DNA of 64,000 nt, taken from Hyalella azteca. Lineage: Eukaryota; Arthropoda; Malacostraca; Amphipoda; Hyalellidae. Under the pieces are notes generated by a model. The model saw only the letters and a program-made list of their open reading frames with translations. It ran no database searches and was not told the DNA's origin. Location of the stretch: NCBI RefSeq assembly GCF_000764305.2, contig NW_025946739.1:1972-65971 (forward strand), written 5' to 3'. A program made the position numbers and the translations under genes. Numbering within the stretch: the first letter of the stretch is position 1; each line of letters begins with the position of its first letter. Positions 11,476 to 23,480 of the stretch are shown here, piece after piece.

Positions 11476-12081
11476 AGACACAGCACCACGCGGGCAAGTT
11501 TATGAGGGAGTACACTAGTTAGCGAGGGCCGCGTTACGTAACATGACCGCAGCCACGCAACTTGCGGCACAACTTGCGATGAGATCAAGTGACGCTACTG
11601 CGACGCCTGGGGTCACCACGAGCTGGTCTATTGAGATTCAATTCAAAATGATTTTCAAAAAAAATGATCATCTCAATCTCGATTGATTGAGATTCAATTC
11701 AAAAATTCAATCGAGGATGAAGGAATGGAATAAATATAAAATATAAGCCCAAAGAATTTAATTTAGTACTATCAATAACTTATCTTACTGGTTACAAGAT
11801 ATTGTCCTATTGGATTGATTCTAAAAAAATGTCTTTCGCCCTCGAAGTTTAAATTGTTATTTGACACTAACACAAGACAATTAGGAAAAGCTCGGTCTAC
11901 AGTGAACCTGAGCAGATAATTATTTATGGCTGTAACCTTTTTTGAATGTTCTTTCAATTTTTCAATCGAGAGACGAATTTTTTTTCCACCGCCCTGGACT
12001 GATGAAGGACACGACGGCGGCCCGGGCGACAAGAAACTCAATTAGACCTCGCGCGACATGCGCTGGGCGGCGCTCATGGAC
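11476..12081. other. Unannotated spacer
   Basis: Contains locally repeated gattgagattcaattcaaaa near 11,630-11,710, partly complementary to itself. No gene recognised. Confidence 0.5.
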
Positions 12082-12119
12082 CTGTCTCTTATACACATCT
12101 AGATGTGTATAAGAGACAG
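12082..12119. other. Nextera mate-pair junction adapter (artefact), copy 1
   Basis: Exact 38-bp palindromic junction made of two Tn5 mosaic-end sequences back to back: ctgtctcttatacacatct followed by its reverse complement agatgtgtataagagacag. This is the circularisation junction of Nextera mate-pair libraries and not native DNA. The translated peptide (SYTHLDVYKRQ) is a familiar contaminant string in protein databases. The sequence to the right jumps back into the 31-bp array, as expected for a mate-pair chimera. Confidence 0.98.
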
Positions 12120-12189
12120 GTATAAGAGTAAACTGTAAGTAATTTGGGCAGTATAAGAGTAAACTGTAAGTAATTTGGGCAGTATAAGA
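12120..12189. repeat. Displaced fragment of the 31-bp array (chimeric)
   Basis: gtataagagtaaactgtaag followed by taatttgggca, twice, the same subtype as about 9,868-9,960. It sits between adapter copy 1 and the N at 12,190. Best read as the far end of a mate-pair fragment built into the scaffold, so its location here is probably false. Confidence 0.85.
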
Positions 12190-12190
12190 N

Positions 12191-12270
12191 TGCTGTGCCC
12201 GACCCTTGCTGTGTGCTGTGCCCGACCCTTGCTGTGTGCTGTGCCCGACCCTTGCTGTGTGCTGTGTCCG
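12191..12270. repeat. 23-bp minisatellite (tgctgtgcccgacccttgct-type)
   Basis: Three and a half copies of gctgtgcccgacccttgctgtgt right after the N at 12,190; the left part is probably missing. Confidence 0.9.
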
Positions 12271-12289
12271 CTGTGCTGTGTACAACTTG

Positions 12290-12823
12290 ATACGATTACC
12301 TTAGTAAGTTACGACCACCGTAGTAAGTTACGACCACCGCAGTAAGGTACGATCACCGTAATAAGTTACGACCACCGTATTAAGTTAATTTACCATAGTA
12401 AATTACTACGGAATTTATCGTTAAGTTACGACCACCGTAGTAAGTACGGCCTCCGCAGTAAGTTACGATCACCGTAGCAAGCTACGATCACCGTAGCAAG
12501 TTACGACCACCGTAGTAAATTACGATCACCGTAATAAGTTACGATCACCGTAGTAAGTTACGACGACCGTAGTAAGTACGGCCGCCGTAATAAGTTACGA
12601 CCACCGTAATAAGTTACGATCACCGTAGTAAGTTACGACGACCGTAGTAAGTACGGCCGCCGTAATAAGTTACGATCACCGTAATAAGTTACGATCACCG
12701 TAGTAAGTTACGACGACCGTAGTAAGTACGGCCGCCGTAATAAGTTACGACCACCGTAGTAAGTAACGACCACCGTAATAGGTTACGACGACCGTAGTAA
12801 GTACGGCCGCCGTAATAAGTGGA
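12290..12823. repeat. 19-bp minisatellite (gtagtaagttacgaccacc)
   Basis: About 28 copies of a 19-bp unit with substitutions (gatcacc, gacgacc) and shortened units (gtaagtacggccgcc). A higher-order pattern is visible: the block gttacgacgaccgtagtaag + tacggccgccgtaata recurs at roughly 60-80 bp spacing from 12,555 to 12,815. Confidence 0.93.
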
Positions 12824-15121
12824 GATGCAGGAGCCCGGCCAGCAACTCGCATCGCGGCAGGAATGTGCCGGCGAACTGGAATGACAATTCTCATTCCAAG
12901 AGCGCGTCACTGCCGCACCAAATCCATTCCCAGCTGCTCCATTCCAATCCATTCCTTACTGGTTGTCAATTCCGATCCATTCCTTACTAATAGTTCATTC
13001 CAATTCGTTTTCTGTTGGTTTTTCATTACACACATGTTTTCCCTCCCAAATTCTACTATCACGATTTTTCATTTCAAAGTCTATTGAGTACGGCATCTCT
13101 AAAATTGTTTCCGCTCTACTCGTCCTTCATTGTTGATTGCAGTCTTTCTTGTTTCTCTTTCTGCATATTTTCTTTTGGTCTTGCAAACGTTTTCTTTTCT
13201 GTGTTGCTTTTCCTCTTCCCACGAATGCTACCCACTTTTCCGTTCTGAATTGTAGCGTTTTGAGAGATTGGATAAATTTAAGACTGTATGAAAGTAAATA
13301 AAATGTTTGCGTGATGTCGCTCGAGCGAGCCTGAAGTGCGGAACAGTAACATTAGTATTCTGTCCGCGCTTCCACACAGGACGGATTAGTGTTCTCCGAT
13401 GTTCCAAAGCATGATGAGTGACGTTATCTTCTGGTCGCACGACCTTGGACTTATTTACGCGATGTTTAAAGCATAATTATTGGCTTTTGTAAATTACTGT
13501 TGGCTTTTATATCATTCTCTAGGTATCGTAAATCTTTGGCAATAAATATTGATAAGTTATGATCTGTCGAGAGACTTCCCAACCGAACTCTAAACTCTAA
13601 ATTGTCAACTCCCAAAGAAAAACTCAGAGTTACTCTGCTGTGTATTAATATGGTTATAATTTGAATGCGCGATAGAAGTGCATTTATTGCTCCTGTTCAT
13701 GTTAAGCTGTGACGCCCGTTAGGAATGTATCCCAAGGATCGGTCACACAGTCTGTAGTTATACCAGAGCCTCCTGGCTTCGGAACAGAGTTTTGCTCTTT
13801 TCCTCTGTTGCAATCTTTCGTCTTTTCATTCTTTCTTTCCACACTCAACATTCAACAGGGATAGTTCACTTCACCGTGTTAGTTGAAATGCCAACAACCT
13901 ACACATCCCTAAACCTCCCCTCTGGACGGGTCTCAACCTCCTCCCCACGAGGTTGGTCGACAGTAATTAAGTGGTGCCAACGCCTGGGGACATCTTGTCG
14001 GGATGGAATGAGGATGGGAAGGTGGGGAGTTAGAGTAAGCATCCCTACAGCGCTGGGAAGAAGAGGTTATAGCGGAACGGTAGGTTAGTGTACTTTGTAA
14101 AGTATGAAGGTTGCACCTGTAGAATGAACGAACGGCTATAATACTAATTGCCTAATAAATATCGAGACGATTAAATGAAATACATTATATAGAAGGCTAA
14201 ATATTCTAGAAAATAAATGAAACTGATAACAAAAATTAGTAGGTTCTTTTATGCCTGTACTACAAGCTGGATATAGAGATTTGGATGAAGTAACGGGAGA
14301 GTCGTGCCTGGAAATGGAGGATGGAAAAACAAAAGAATGGAAAAAAACTTTCCTTACAACAGCAAAGGAAAGGAGCAGTCCCCGGAATGGACGGACAATT
14401 GCCGACTACGTGGGGAGAAGAAGGTAAAGGCCAAAAAGTGAACGCTGAAGGAGATGAGTTTTTCTCCCAAAGAAGATATGAAAAGGGACCATCCATACAA
14501 GTGTACAAGAATTTGGAAGCTAGTTTACTATTCTGTTTCATTACCTACAGTGATAGACGGCAAAATACGGCTAATCCCCATCAGAAATGCAGGATGAAAA
14601 GGGAGGCATGTTCCCTCCCATATTAAACGCTTGCTCGTCAATATAACGACAAATATACATATTTACTTGCGCTAGCTGTGCTGTAGAAGAACGATTTTCG
14701 CAGGATCATTGCTAGGGTTCCCTTGAGTTGAGCTATTATACTTCGTAGCTCGGATTCGTAATCCGTAGACGCAAAAGCGCGCTATGTACAATACGACGCT
14801 GCCAACACTCATAAATAACTTACAAAAATCACCAAGATGCTACATCCATCCCACCCACTGTATGGAAAGTTTGTTACACGACTTATGAACGAAAAATTAA
14901 TGTCTCTCTGAACAATCGCTCAAACCTATCCTCGATGCCAGATCCACTGAATTACGCATCAAAAATTCTCTGTATCAATCATCAAATCAAAGCCTGTTTA
15001 ATAGATAAACTAATTTCTTCAATGTCACCTCGACACTGTGTAGTGTATAGTGTACAGTATACTGTGTGCAGTGATAACCTAACAAACCCTGTCACAAATT
15101 TCTGTCCGGTAATCGGTTCTT
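12824..15121. other. Unannotated region
   Basis: 12,890-12,990 repeats cattcca/cattcctta loosely. Frames at 13,792-14,088 (plus) and 14,260-14,541 / 14,321-14,626 (opposed strands) show no motifs, start context or splice structure I can defend. No gene called. Confidence 0.5.
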
Positions 15122-15275
15122 AGCGAGCACGCGGCATTCAAGGTCTTAGTTCAGTGCTGGAAATCGAAAATTTATTCCTTCTGTTTGGACTTCACCAAGC
15201 ACGGTTGCCACAATCTCAGTTCAGCGCTAGGAAGCAAAAAATCACAATTTCTTCTCTCTGTTTGGACTTCACCTT
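15122..15275 (+). repeat. Local tandem duplication of about 75 bp
   Basis: The block tcagtgctggaaatcgaaaa ... tctgtttggacttcacc recurs as tcagcgctaggaagcaaaaa ... tctgtttggacttcacc. The two copies are diverged, and frames over them are not convincing genes. Confidence 0.7.
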
Positions 15276-15489
15276 CTCACGGTCGCTACGCTCGGTCGCC
15301 ATCATCGTTCCTACTCAGCGGCGAGCAAGAGAATAATTTTTGAGATGGAAGGGCCGAGAGCAGCGCCGGTTTGCGGCATATGAGACAATTGCTCCCCGCC
15401 CGCACCAATATCGATAAGTTAGAGCAGCGATAGCCTCACTGACGGGCTATTTGCGGTGCGCAGTCCTGGCATATGGGGAACCTAAAGTA

Positions 15490-15670
15490 CGGTGCTGGGA
15501 CCACGTGAACCACTGATGCGGTGCTGGGACCACGCGAACCACTGCTGCGGTGCTGGGACCACGCGGATCACTGCTGCGGTGCTGGGAATACGCGGACCAC
15601 TGATGCTGTGCTTGGACCACGTGAACCACTTATGCGGTGCTGGGACCACGCGGACCACTGCTGCGGTTCT
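15490..15670. repeat. 29-bp minisatellite (gtgctgggaccacgtgaacc-type)
   Basis: About six copies of gtgctgggaccacgYgaacc + actgctgcg. The 29-bp period makes the peptide repeat only every third unit. Followed by a poly-C and palindromic ccccaat...tggggg patch near 15,755-15,805. Confidence 0.92.
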
Positions 15671-18071
15671 TAGGACCGCTCACGCTGAAGATAACATTCA
15701 GAAGATATTTAGCAGGAAAAAAACGAAGACAGTACACGCTGGGTCTACAGACACCCCCCCCCCAATCCTGGGGAACAGCCATGCCTCCCCCCAATACTGG
15801 GGGGCGTCCGTGCACTACTGGAAATGTTGAGTGAATGTTCCGTTACCTGAAGCCACCGGTCATGGGAGAACTTTATTTGCAAATAACACTAAATGTTATT
15901 TTGATTAAAATTAAGCAGTGTTTCTAAATTACTTTTAAATTTCTGAGCGTCGTCCATTTAAAAATCGGCTTGAAAATTCAGTTATGCGAAATTTGTTCGA
16001 AGTTTCTTTTACTTAATAGAAGTAGGATGCGATGAATTTAATTAGATATTCAATTATAACATTTATTTTATCAACATTTAGTTTGTTCCAACATAATCTC
16101 CTGTGATGTCAGAAGAAATTTCAACTATAACTCTTTAAATGCGCACACGCAGCCCCGAGCATCAGTCATTTATTACATTTATTCCATGGTCGTTACAGTG
16201 GTTCAGTCATGCGCCTCTGAATAGATTCATTGTGTTTCTATTTTATACGTATTTTCCGACTACTAAAACTTCAGCAAACAGTAATGACATCAATTAGCTA
16301 TAATCAATAAGTGTCAATAAGAATTGCCACCTCAGAAACTTCTGAATAACTGCGTGTATTAGTCTGTTAAACTTCACTTTATGATTACTTTTTTAGTTAG
16401 CTTGAATAGCAAGCATTTAAAAGCAAAAGTAAAAGCAAGTATTTAAAAGCTCAAGTAAATTCACGATATCTTCATCGACAATGTCTCGAAGACCAGCTCA
16501 GCCATCCGTTTGAAATATACATATGGATAGTTGCAAAAGGAATGAATGCCGATGAATAGAATGATGGTAATTGGTTATCTTTTTTAATGCACACCTGTAG
16601 ACCAATAAGAAATATTAAACCTGATGTGACCGAAGTTGAACGTAAAAAAGGCCAAGAGAAGTGACTCCGTAGTGGGCATAGGTTTACTACGAACTGAACA
16701 ACATCGTACAATTGGTTACCACAATGACTATTCCTATTGCCATGCAGGTAAGCTAAACGCTAGTTAGAGGAATACCACAAAACCAAAAGGAATTGCTGGG
16801 CTCGTTTCACCTCGATACCGTGATGATAGAAGCAATACATTCCTCAGCTACGTGTAGTTACAAAGTGTTTTGTGAACGCGTGTGTCCTCTACTGAAAGTG
16901 TCGTGCAGAGCCCAACTTCAGGCCACACATAATTTTCTACACTGAACTTCATGGCATTGTTCGGATTTAAAAGTTTTAATTAACTTTAGATCGATTGCGC
17001 TGATCGAACCTTTCATTGCTGTACAGTAATGAGCTGATGCAGTTGCGGCCGTATCACCTACAATTTAAAATCAAAGCCGGCACATCGCTGGCCATCCATT
17101 GTACCCCAAAATTCACCGTTAATTTAAAGGGATTTGAAAACGCACGGAAAAGCTGACACATATCATCAATAGCCAATTTTTGACCGACGATCTGCCACAA
17201 GTTATCGAACGTTAATTTCTACTATTGCACACTAACCACACTACCCACAGTGACATGCAAACGATGAATGTCGGTGAATTTTTTAAACAATAGTTCATGA
17301 TCATTTGCTCTGGTTTGGTTATCAATTCATAAGAGTAGGAAAACTGACTATCCCCTCGACTTTCATGTTGCTCTCAGCGACTGCACTTGTGGCAGCTCAG
17401 TATAGGTGGTATTTGGTCACCAGCATAGTAAGCATTTATAAAATTCTTGCCCATAAAGACAATATAAGTTTAATTAGATGTTATTTCTCGTTGGTAGCGG
17501 CAGCGCGTACAAATACGTCTGCTCTTAATACTGGCTCTGAAATTGAATATGACTTTCAGTTTCGATGTCTGCATTGAAATAATTTCGGATATAAGCTACA
17601 GTAAATACCATGCAATGGTAGATGGTTACAAGTTGTGAGCGAACGCTTGCAAACTTCTTCTGGTTTGTATGGAATCTTCTCGCCGTGTGAATGAATTATT
17701 ACTCAACCAAACACCTGACCTTGCTTTTTATAAATGCAATAAGTCACCCCATAGACTTCCTTATAAATATATAATAGCGATGTAAAAACGAAGTACATGC
17801 CGAGACTCATTCACTCTATTGACAGTGATGAACGACCTATATGGCGTAACCATCTTCTGCAATATGTTCTCTTGCACTCTCGGTGCAGCGAACGATTTTA
17901 CAAACGTTTTTACGATAGTTTTTAGCTGAGTTGAGCAAAACACGCGCGGCAGAAGTTAACCGTAAGCGCCCCTCATGGGACCAGACTGGCGACGACGTCT
18001 TCAATACCGCGCTACGGCCGTGGGACCGTCCAGCTCTCGTGTCCGGAAGATAATATAGGAGGTGGCTCGGG
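15671..18071. other. Unannotated AT-rich region
   Basis: No supported gene or repeat family. Frames at 16,472-16,711 (minus) and 17,305-17,577 (plus) lack motifs. Confidence 0.5.
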
Positions 18072-18134
18072 CTTACTGGTTTCTCTCTTTCGCATAGATA
18101 ACTCGAATTATGTTTGATAATTATTTATTTCATG
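18072..18134 (+). repeat. R3 repeat, copy 1, left fragment
   Basis: cttactggtttctctctttc plus gcatagataactcgaattatgtttg matches 26,519-26,580. In copy 2 this block sits immediately left of the block found here at 18,718, so copy 1 is split by about 580 bp of other sequence (insertion here, or deletion in copy 2). Confidence 0.8.
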
Positions 18135-18717
18135 TAATACAATTCTACAATTTGATTACTTTATAAGTATATTTATGTTTGATGGATGATGAGACAGCAC
18201 TAAGTTTGATTTGCATTCCTGTTTATTATTTTGAAGCATAATTTGCTACCCCCGCTCCGATAGAGAGCACTTATAATCCTTTTTTAGAAATTTTTCATAG
18301 TATCTTTCTTTCCATATTTCTTAATTGCTGAAATCTTTTGCAATCCCAATGCATCAACTCTATCTATTAATTAAGTAACACAATTGACCGAGACTCGATA
18401 AGGCGCGTTTAAAAGGAGGTTCTCTGCGAATTTATTACTGCCGCTGCAGTACATGAATGGTCAAAATCAAATTCTGCATACAGTTAAACTATATTGGGGA
18501 AAAATGCTTATCCTAACGTGAAAAAATACAGACAATAAAAATTCAATCTGAAATGACAACCACACATATAATTTTACTGCAAATGTTTAATCCCGAGAAC
18601 CTTCTGATGTCTGTTCATTATGAGATGTCTTTAATCAATATCTTATCATCACTATATTCTCTGAAAATATAGATCAGCAGCGCTATCCCTCAAAGTGGTG
18701 TTACTGCAGTACCGCAG

Positions 18718-19107
18718 CCATATCCACCGCGAACGCTCTCTGCAGTAATGACGAAAGTGTAGTTCCACGTACGTATAGCCGTACCGCACCAAGTCTCGTG
18801 TCAGTTTATGGTAGTAGTACTGGAATGGTATAGCCCAGGTCTGCACTTGTGTAGTGTTGCTTTAAGCTGGGAGCTGCACCAGTGCTGCTGTGGGCAGAAA
18901 CCGTACTTTCTGACGATAATTGTTGCACCGCGCTTGTTTCTTAAATGATCTAATTATCGACACCAGAATTGCCGTACGTCTCGTTGCTTCTCTTCTTGTC
19001 TCATGGCCGATGCAGACTCATGAGAGAAAAATCTCATGTCTCATGTCCAGTGCATGAGTCACCGCAGGTGCAGTAGTAGTGTTAATGTTAGTCGTCCATA
19101 AATATCG
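18718..19107 (+). repeat. R3 repeat, copy 1, main part
   Basis: Closely matches 26,590-26,977: shared phrases ctgcagtaatgacg, gtgttgctttaagctgggag, atgatctaattatcgacacc, tcatgagagaaaaatctcat and gtcgtccataaatatcg. No coding capacity. Homology stops sharply at aatatcg, where a 23-bp satellite begins; in copy 2 a different satellite begins at the same point. Confidence 0.88.
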
Positions 19108-19333
19108 AAGAATGATGTAGGAGTAGATACAAGAATGTTGTAGAAGTAGATACGAGAATGATGTAGGAGTAGATACAAGAATGATGTAGGAGTAGATACA
19201 AGAATGTTGTAGAAGTAGATACTAGAATGATGTAGGGGTAGATGCTAGAATGATGTAGAGGTACATACAAGAATGATGAAGGAGTAGATACAAGAACGAT
19301 GTAGGAGTAGATACGAGAATGATGTAGGAGTTA
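19108..19333. repeat. 23-bp minisatellite (gaatgatgtaggagtagata-type)
   Basis: About ten copies of gaatgatgtaggagtagatacaa with gaatgttgtagaagtagatac variants. It lies exactly between R3 (left) and R4 (right). Confidence 0.92.
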
Positions 19334-19571
19334 TTAGTTATTGTGATATAAGCTGTTCTATTTAAACGTAAGCATAACTTCCTTCAGGCTCTATTGTCCC
19401 TTACTTTTTACGATTTCTTGATTCATTTTGTATTCAAATAGCAAAGCAGATGCGAAACTGACCGCGGTAGCCACCGTCAATGGAGACTCCGTCCAAAAAT
19501 TGAGTCCATTAAGTGAACCTTTCAGTTGACTCCATGTCCCTTTACTGCGTGGAATTAGAGCAGACGTTTTT
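19334..19571 (+). repeat. R4 repeat, copy 1
   Basis: ttagttattgtgatataagc ... gaccgcggtagccaccgtca ... ctgcgtggaattagagcaga matches 28,499-28,732 with small differences. Here the copy is followed by ordinary sequence; at 28,732 the same end abuts a 40-bp satellite. Confidence 0.88.
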
Positions 19572-20095
19572 TAAAGGCTTGAACCCACACTAATTCGTTA
19601 GAAAACTGAAATATATTTGCTTCAATGCGAATTTATTTAGAAACAGAGTCCAACAAATTATCTTAAGCTTTGAGGACTCCCGGGAAATTTTTAAATTCAA
19701 TTTTAAACAAACACCCTCGGCTACTAATTTTAGTCGGTAGTTGTAAAATATAACAGTCGTTGTTAATATGAGGCAGCAGGTAAGCCCGGCGTAGCCCGGG
19801 GTGAAATATTCCAGCAATTTAGAATACAGAATTCCGTTAATAAAAATCAGCTGCTGAATGCTAATTAAAGAAAGGCCTGCTAAAACTCACATTTCATATG
19901 AAACAATGAAAGCCAGTTATTTCTTATCTGCAAAATGCGCATGGGTTTTTATTCTTACTCTAAATTTAGTCTATGAGTACCAATTTAAAACCAGAATTCT
20001 TTTTGTGATCAAATACTTTCTCTTCAGATTCACAATGCCAAACTATCCTCTTTAAGAATGTTATTTTAGAATTCTCAATAAAAAATTCTCAATCA
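19572..20095. other. Unannotated spacer
   Basis: No gene or family recognised. Confidence 0.5.
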
Positions 20096-20140
20096 TGGTA
20101 TTAAAATAACATTCTCAATAAGAATGTTATTTTAATACCA
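20096..20140. other. Perfect hairpin, 20-bp arms
   Basis: Arms tggtattaaaataacattct and agaatgttattttaatacca flank a 5-base loop (caata). Part of one arm (aagaatgttatttta) also occurs just upstream at 20,054-20,068, so the motif is locally present three times. Confidence 0.92.
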
Positions 20141-21534
20141 GGTAAAATCCAGACACGTTAAGAATCCCGGATACGCGCCTGATCGAGGAGCTCTCGTTTA
20201 TTTGCGGCTTCTTACTTTGACAAACTTTCACTAAAATATACTAGAAATAAAATACGTGTAACGAACCATAAGATTCCGAGCTTGCACTGCAAAAAAATTT
20301 CAAAGAAATTGTATTCCTGCTATCGAAATAGATTCCCTGTCCCGACATAAGGCGGTCGCTGCTGCATTTGCTAATCAAGAGCGCGTCTTTGTGTGTTGGG
20401 GCAGTCGATGACATATCGATGAGACCTGTTCATCTTGCTGCTCATTGAGGGAATAGAACAAATAACGTGTACTTCTGGTGGCCTGATTTCTGCAGAACTA
20501 AGAACCCTTGTGTTGAAGATACCCATTTATGGGTCCGTTTTGAAATTGAGCGATATGACTGAAACATAAGAATTTTTCCTGGCTTCGGTTTAATATTATT
20601 GTATTAGGTAGAACAAATATGGCGAGAATAGATGATAAATTAAAAAACTGCAAGAAACCAGGCACATTAAGTTCTAAGAGTTATGATTTGGTCGGCAATG
20701 GTCGCCCAATAATTAACTGGATGATATGACTAATTAATGTAATGGGCCTCTGATACCTTCCATACACAATTAAGAGTTGACCAACTTTTAACTTGCAACA
20801 GACTGCCGTCATTATTAAGAAAAATGTGTGTCACAAAATCGAACCCATGTTTTCTTCTCATTAATTCAAAACTATGATCCATGGTTATCGGTCTTTGTTG
20901 TGCTAATTTTTCATATAATTCTGCTTTATGAAGTCACGCAAGATGGAATAACAATTAATATTATTAGAAGTCTATTTAGAAAGGTATAAATATCCCTTAG
21001 ATTGTTAAGGATGTTAAACAAAACCGCTGCCTGAACAGAAAAATATCCTATACCGAAATTCATATCACCAGAGGAGCTAATGACATGAGAGGCGTAACTC
21101 GGGATAAATAATTCCGAGAATCCTGTTAATCCAAATCTTTAATTCGAATCCAGTTCCATCCCGAATCTAGTTTATAATTTTAAACCTAAAATACAGTAAT
21201 TAGAGAGAGATCCTTGCAAACCTAGATTTAACACGAAATTCTCATTAATTTTTTATTTGAAAATTAAATTTTACTCTTTTACCCTTTACTTAAATGTACA
21301 CTTTTTATTAGGATAATTCGCATGTTAACTTGAAATTCAACTCAGTGTTGCAGCATTACATAAATAAAAATAAGATTGACCAACACTCATATGATAGATA
21401 TTTACGTTCAGTGAAACTTGAATACACGTGTAGTTTAATTTTTCACTTTCTCTTATTTCAACCCCAATTACCTACCTAATTTAATGGCATTTAAAATGAA
21501 CGACAATAATTATTCATATGATATCAGTACTCAC
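20141..21534. other. Unannotated AT-rich region
   Basis: No gene or repeat family recognised. Confidence 0.5.
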
Positions 21535-21574
21535 CTGTAGGCAGAGGCAGCAGCGTCAGCATCATCACGAACAT
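21535..21574 (-). CDS. Candidate first coding exon with signal-peptide-like start (tentative)
   Basis: On the minus strand, ATG at 21,574 opens a strongly hydrophobic run (MFVMMLTLLPLPT) that ends at a textbook donor, ctacag|gtgagt (exon end 21,535). A secreted or membrane protein's first exon would look like this. The frame stays open upstream to 21,937 (137 codons in all), so the true start could be earlier, and the upstream part looks unlike a signal peptide. No second exon was identified. I do not recognise the family, and a chance open frame next to a donor-like sequence remains quite possible. Confidence 0.25.
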
Positions 21575-21937
21575 GAAGCAGCAGTTCAAGTAGTTAAGCT
21601 GACAAGCTCGTCTAGACCAGCGCTCTGGTCTTCCAAGTTCAAACTTGGGGAGCACGAGCCATCCAACACCCGAACTAAGATCCACCGTTATTTTTCTAGT
21701 TATGTAAGGATTAAGCTTCTGTTCCTCTAGAACTTCACATTGATGTCGGAATTTGGGGTCGTGTATTTTATGCTGACGCTTCTTCATTACTGTTTTCAAC
21801 ATTTTTGTTGTAGAACTTGTTTCGTTTTGTCCATTAAATTTATTTGGCACCTTATTTACCCCACCAAGTAACTCCAAATTCCTTTTAAAGAGCATTTTTA
21901 CCTTTATAGTAATAATTTTATTTCCACGCGTGACCAA

Positions 21938-23030
21938 TAAAATTTACACAAATAAATTTAACAACTATTCACTGAGATATTCATCTGGATATTCTTCAGG
22001 GTATTCACCGTACGCTCCAGGTTTAAGTTTCTGCTTTTGGACCTCAAGTTCACATAAACCAGGTTATATGATGGATGTTTCTCTGCAAAAAAGGAAACGT
22101 ATTCCAGTCATTATAATTATACACGTTTATTATTACTGATGAAAATAAACCTTGTTATATTTTATAATAATTAACATCGGCTTTGAAATGCGCGCATTGT
22201 TTGCTAGCGATGGCGATCAATGGAAATGTTGTGAAATGTTCGTTGGTCTGTGATTTGACGGTGGTAACATAATGCTAGTGTTCGATGATAATAATGCTGA
22301 TGAGGTGTAAGAATATTTCAGAAATGTAATTAAAGAAACATAACTGAATTGGTAAAAGGACAATGATGATAGGTAAATAAATAACGCTAATGGAGTAAAT
22401 GAATTATGTTGATGTGTTGAAGGAATAATGCTGATGTTGTAAACCGAGCAATGCTGGTGTGATAATGGAATAATTCTAGGCTAATTATCCCATGATGAGG
22501 CTTGTTGTTGAAATAGATTATGTAATGAAGATAACTTGATGTATTGAAAGATGATATGTTAATGGAAGTAGGGTTAGATGTAAATTTAAAAATGAAGAAA
22601 TGCCTATGTGTTTATGATGAGATGGTAATGAACCTGCTTTGATGCGACATTTTGGGAGCTTCTGGGTATGGTGACAGTGGAATTAATAATGATATATACA
22701 CGAATATGTGTAGATTATTTTGAGATTATGGTGAGGGAGCAATAGAGAAAGTGTCACATGTTGACTTGTTGAGCCTGTCTCAGCTCACTCGCACCCACTC
22801 ACCCACTCCCTAATACCCATCATAAGTTCATCCACGCATGCGCCCCTTCACCCAGTCACTCACTAGCTTACTCATTTACTTTGCGATAAGCTGTCATTTC
22901 TCTAACAAATTTCCAATTAACTGTCAACTAGAGTGACAGTTATGAATACTTTAACTTTTCGAGAAATGAATGCAGGTAGAGAAACTTTTTTAGTTAGGGA
23001 GAAGTCTATAATTAATAAGAGGCACTTATG
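21938..23030. other. Unannotated region
   Basis: Contains many atgatg/gatgaat words between 22,260 and 22,640 (low complexity). 22,780-22,870 has short cactcacc runs. No gene called. Confidence 0.5.
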
Positions 23031-23480
23031 CAGTTCGAGACTAGAATACAGTTTGAGATACTTTTACAGTTCGAGACCTGCCTACAGTTCGAGACCTGCC
23101 TACAGTTCGAGACCTGCCTACAGTTCGAGACCTGCCTACAGTTCGAGACCTGCCTATACAGTTCGAGACCTGCCTACAGTTCGAGACCTTCCTACAGTTC
23201 GAGACCTGCCTAAAGTTTGAGACCTGCCTACAGTTCGAGACCTGCCTACAGTTCGAGACCTGCCTAAAGTTCGAGACCTGCCTACAGCTCGAGACCTGCC
23301 TACAGTTCGAGACCTGCCTACAGTTCGAGACCTGCCTACAGTTCGAGACTTGCCTACAGCTCGAAACCTGCCTACAGTTCGAGACCTGCCTAAAGTTCGA
23401 GACCTGCCTACAGTTCGAGACTTGCCTACAAATCGAGACCTGCCTACAGTTCGAGACCTGCCTACAGTTCGAGACACTTC
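23031..23480. repeat. 18-bp minisatellite (cagttcgagacctgccta)
   Basis: About 24 copies of an 18-bp unit, most of them identical, with one unit gaining 2 bases (tatacagttcg near 23,157). Divisible by three, so it reads as a 6-residue repeat (SRTVGR on minus). High identity suggests recent expansion or homogenisation. Confidence 0.95.

Noticed and set aside
11962..12285. 107-codon minus frame spanning 12,082-12,119
   Set aside because: It runs through the Nextera adapter (peptide SYTHLDVYKRQ) and is artefactual.
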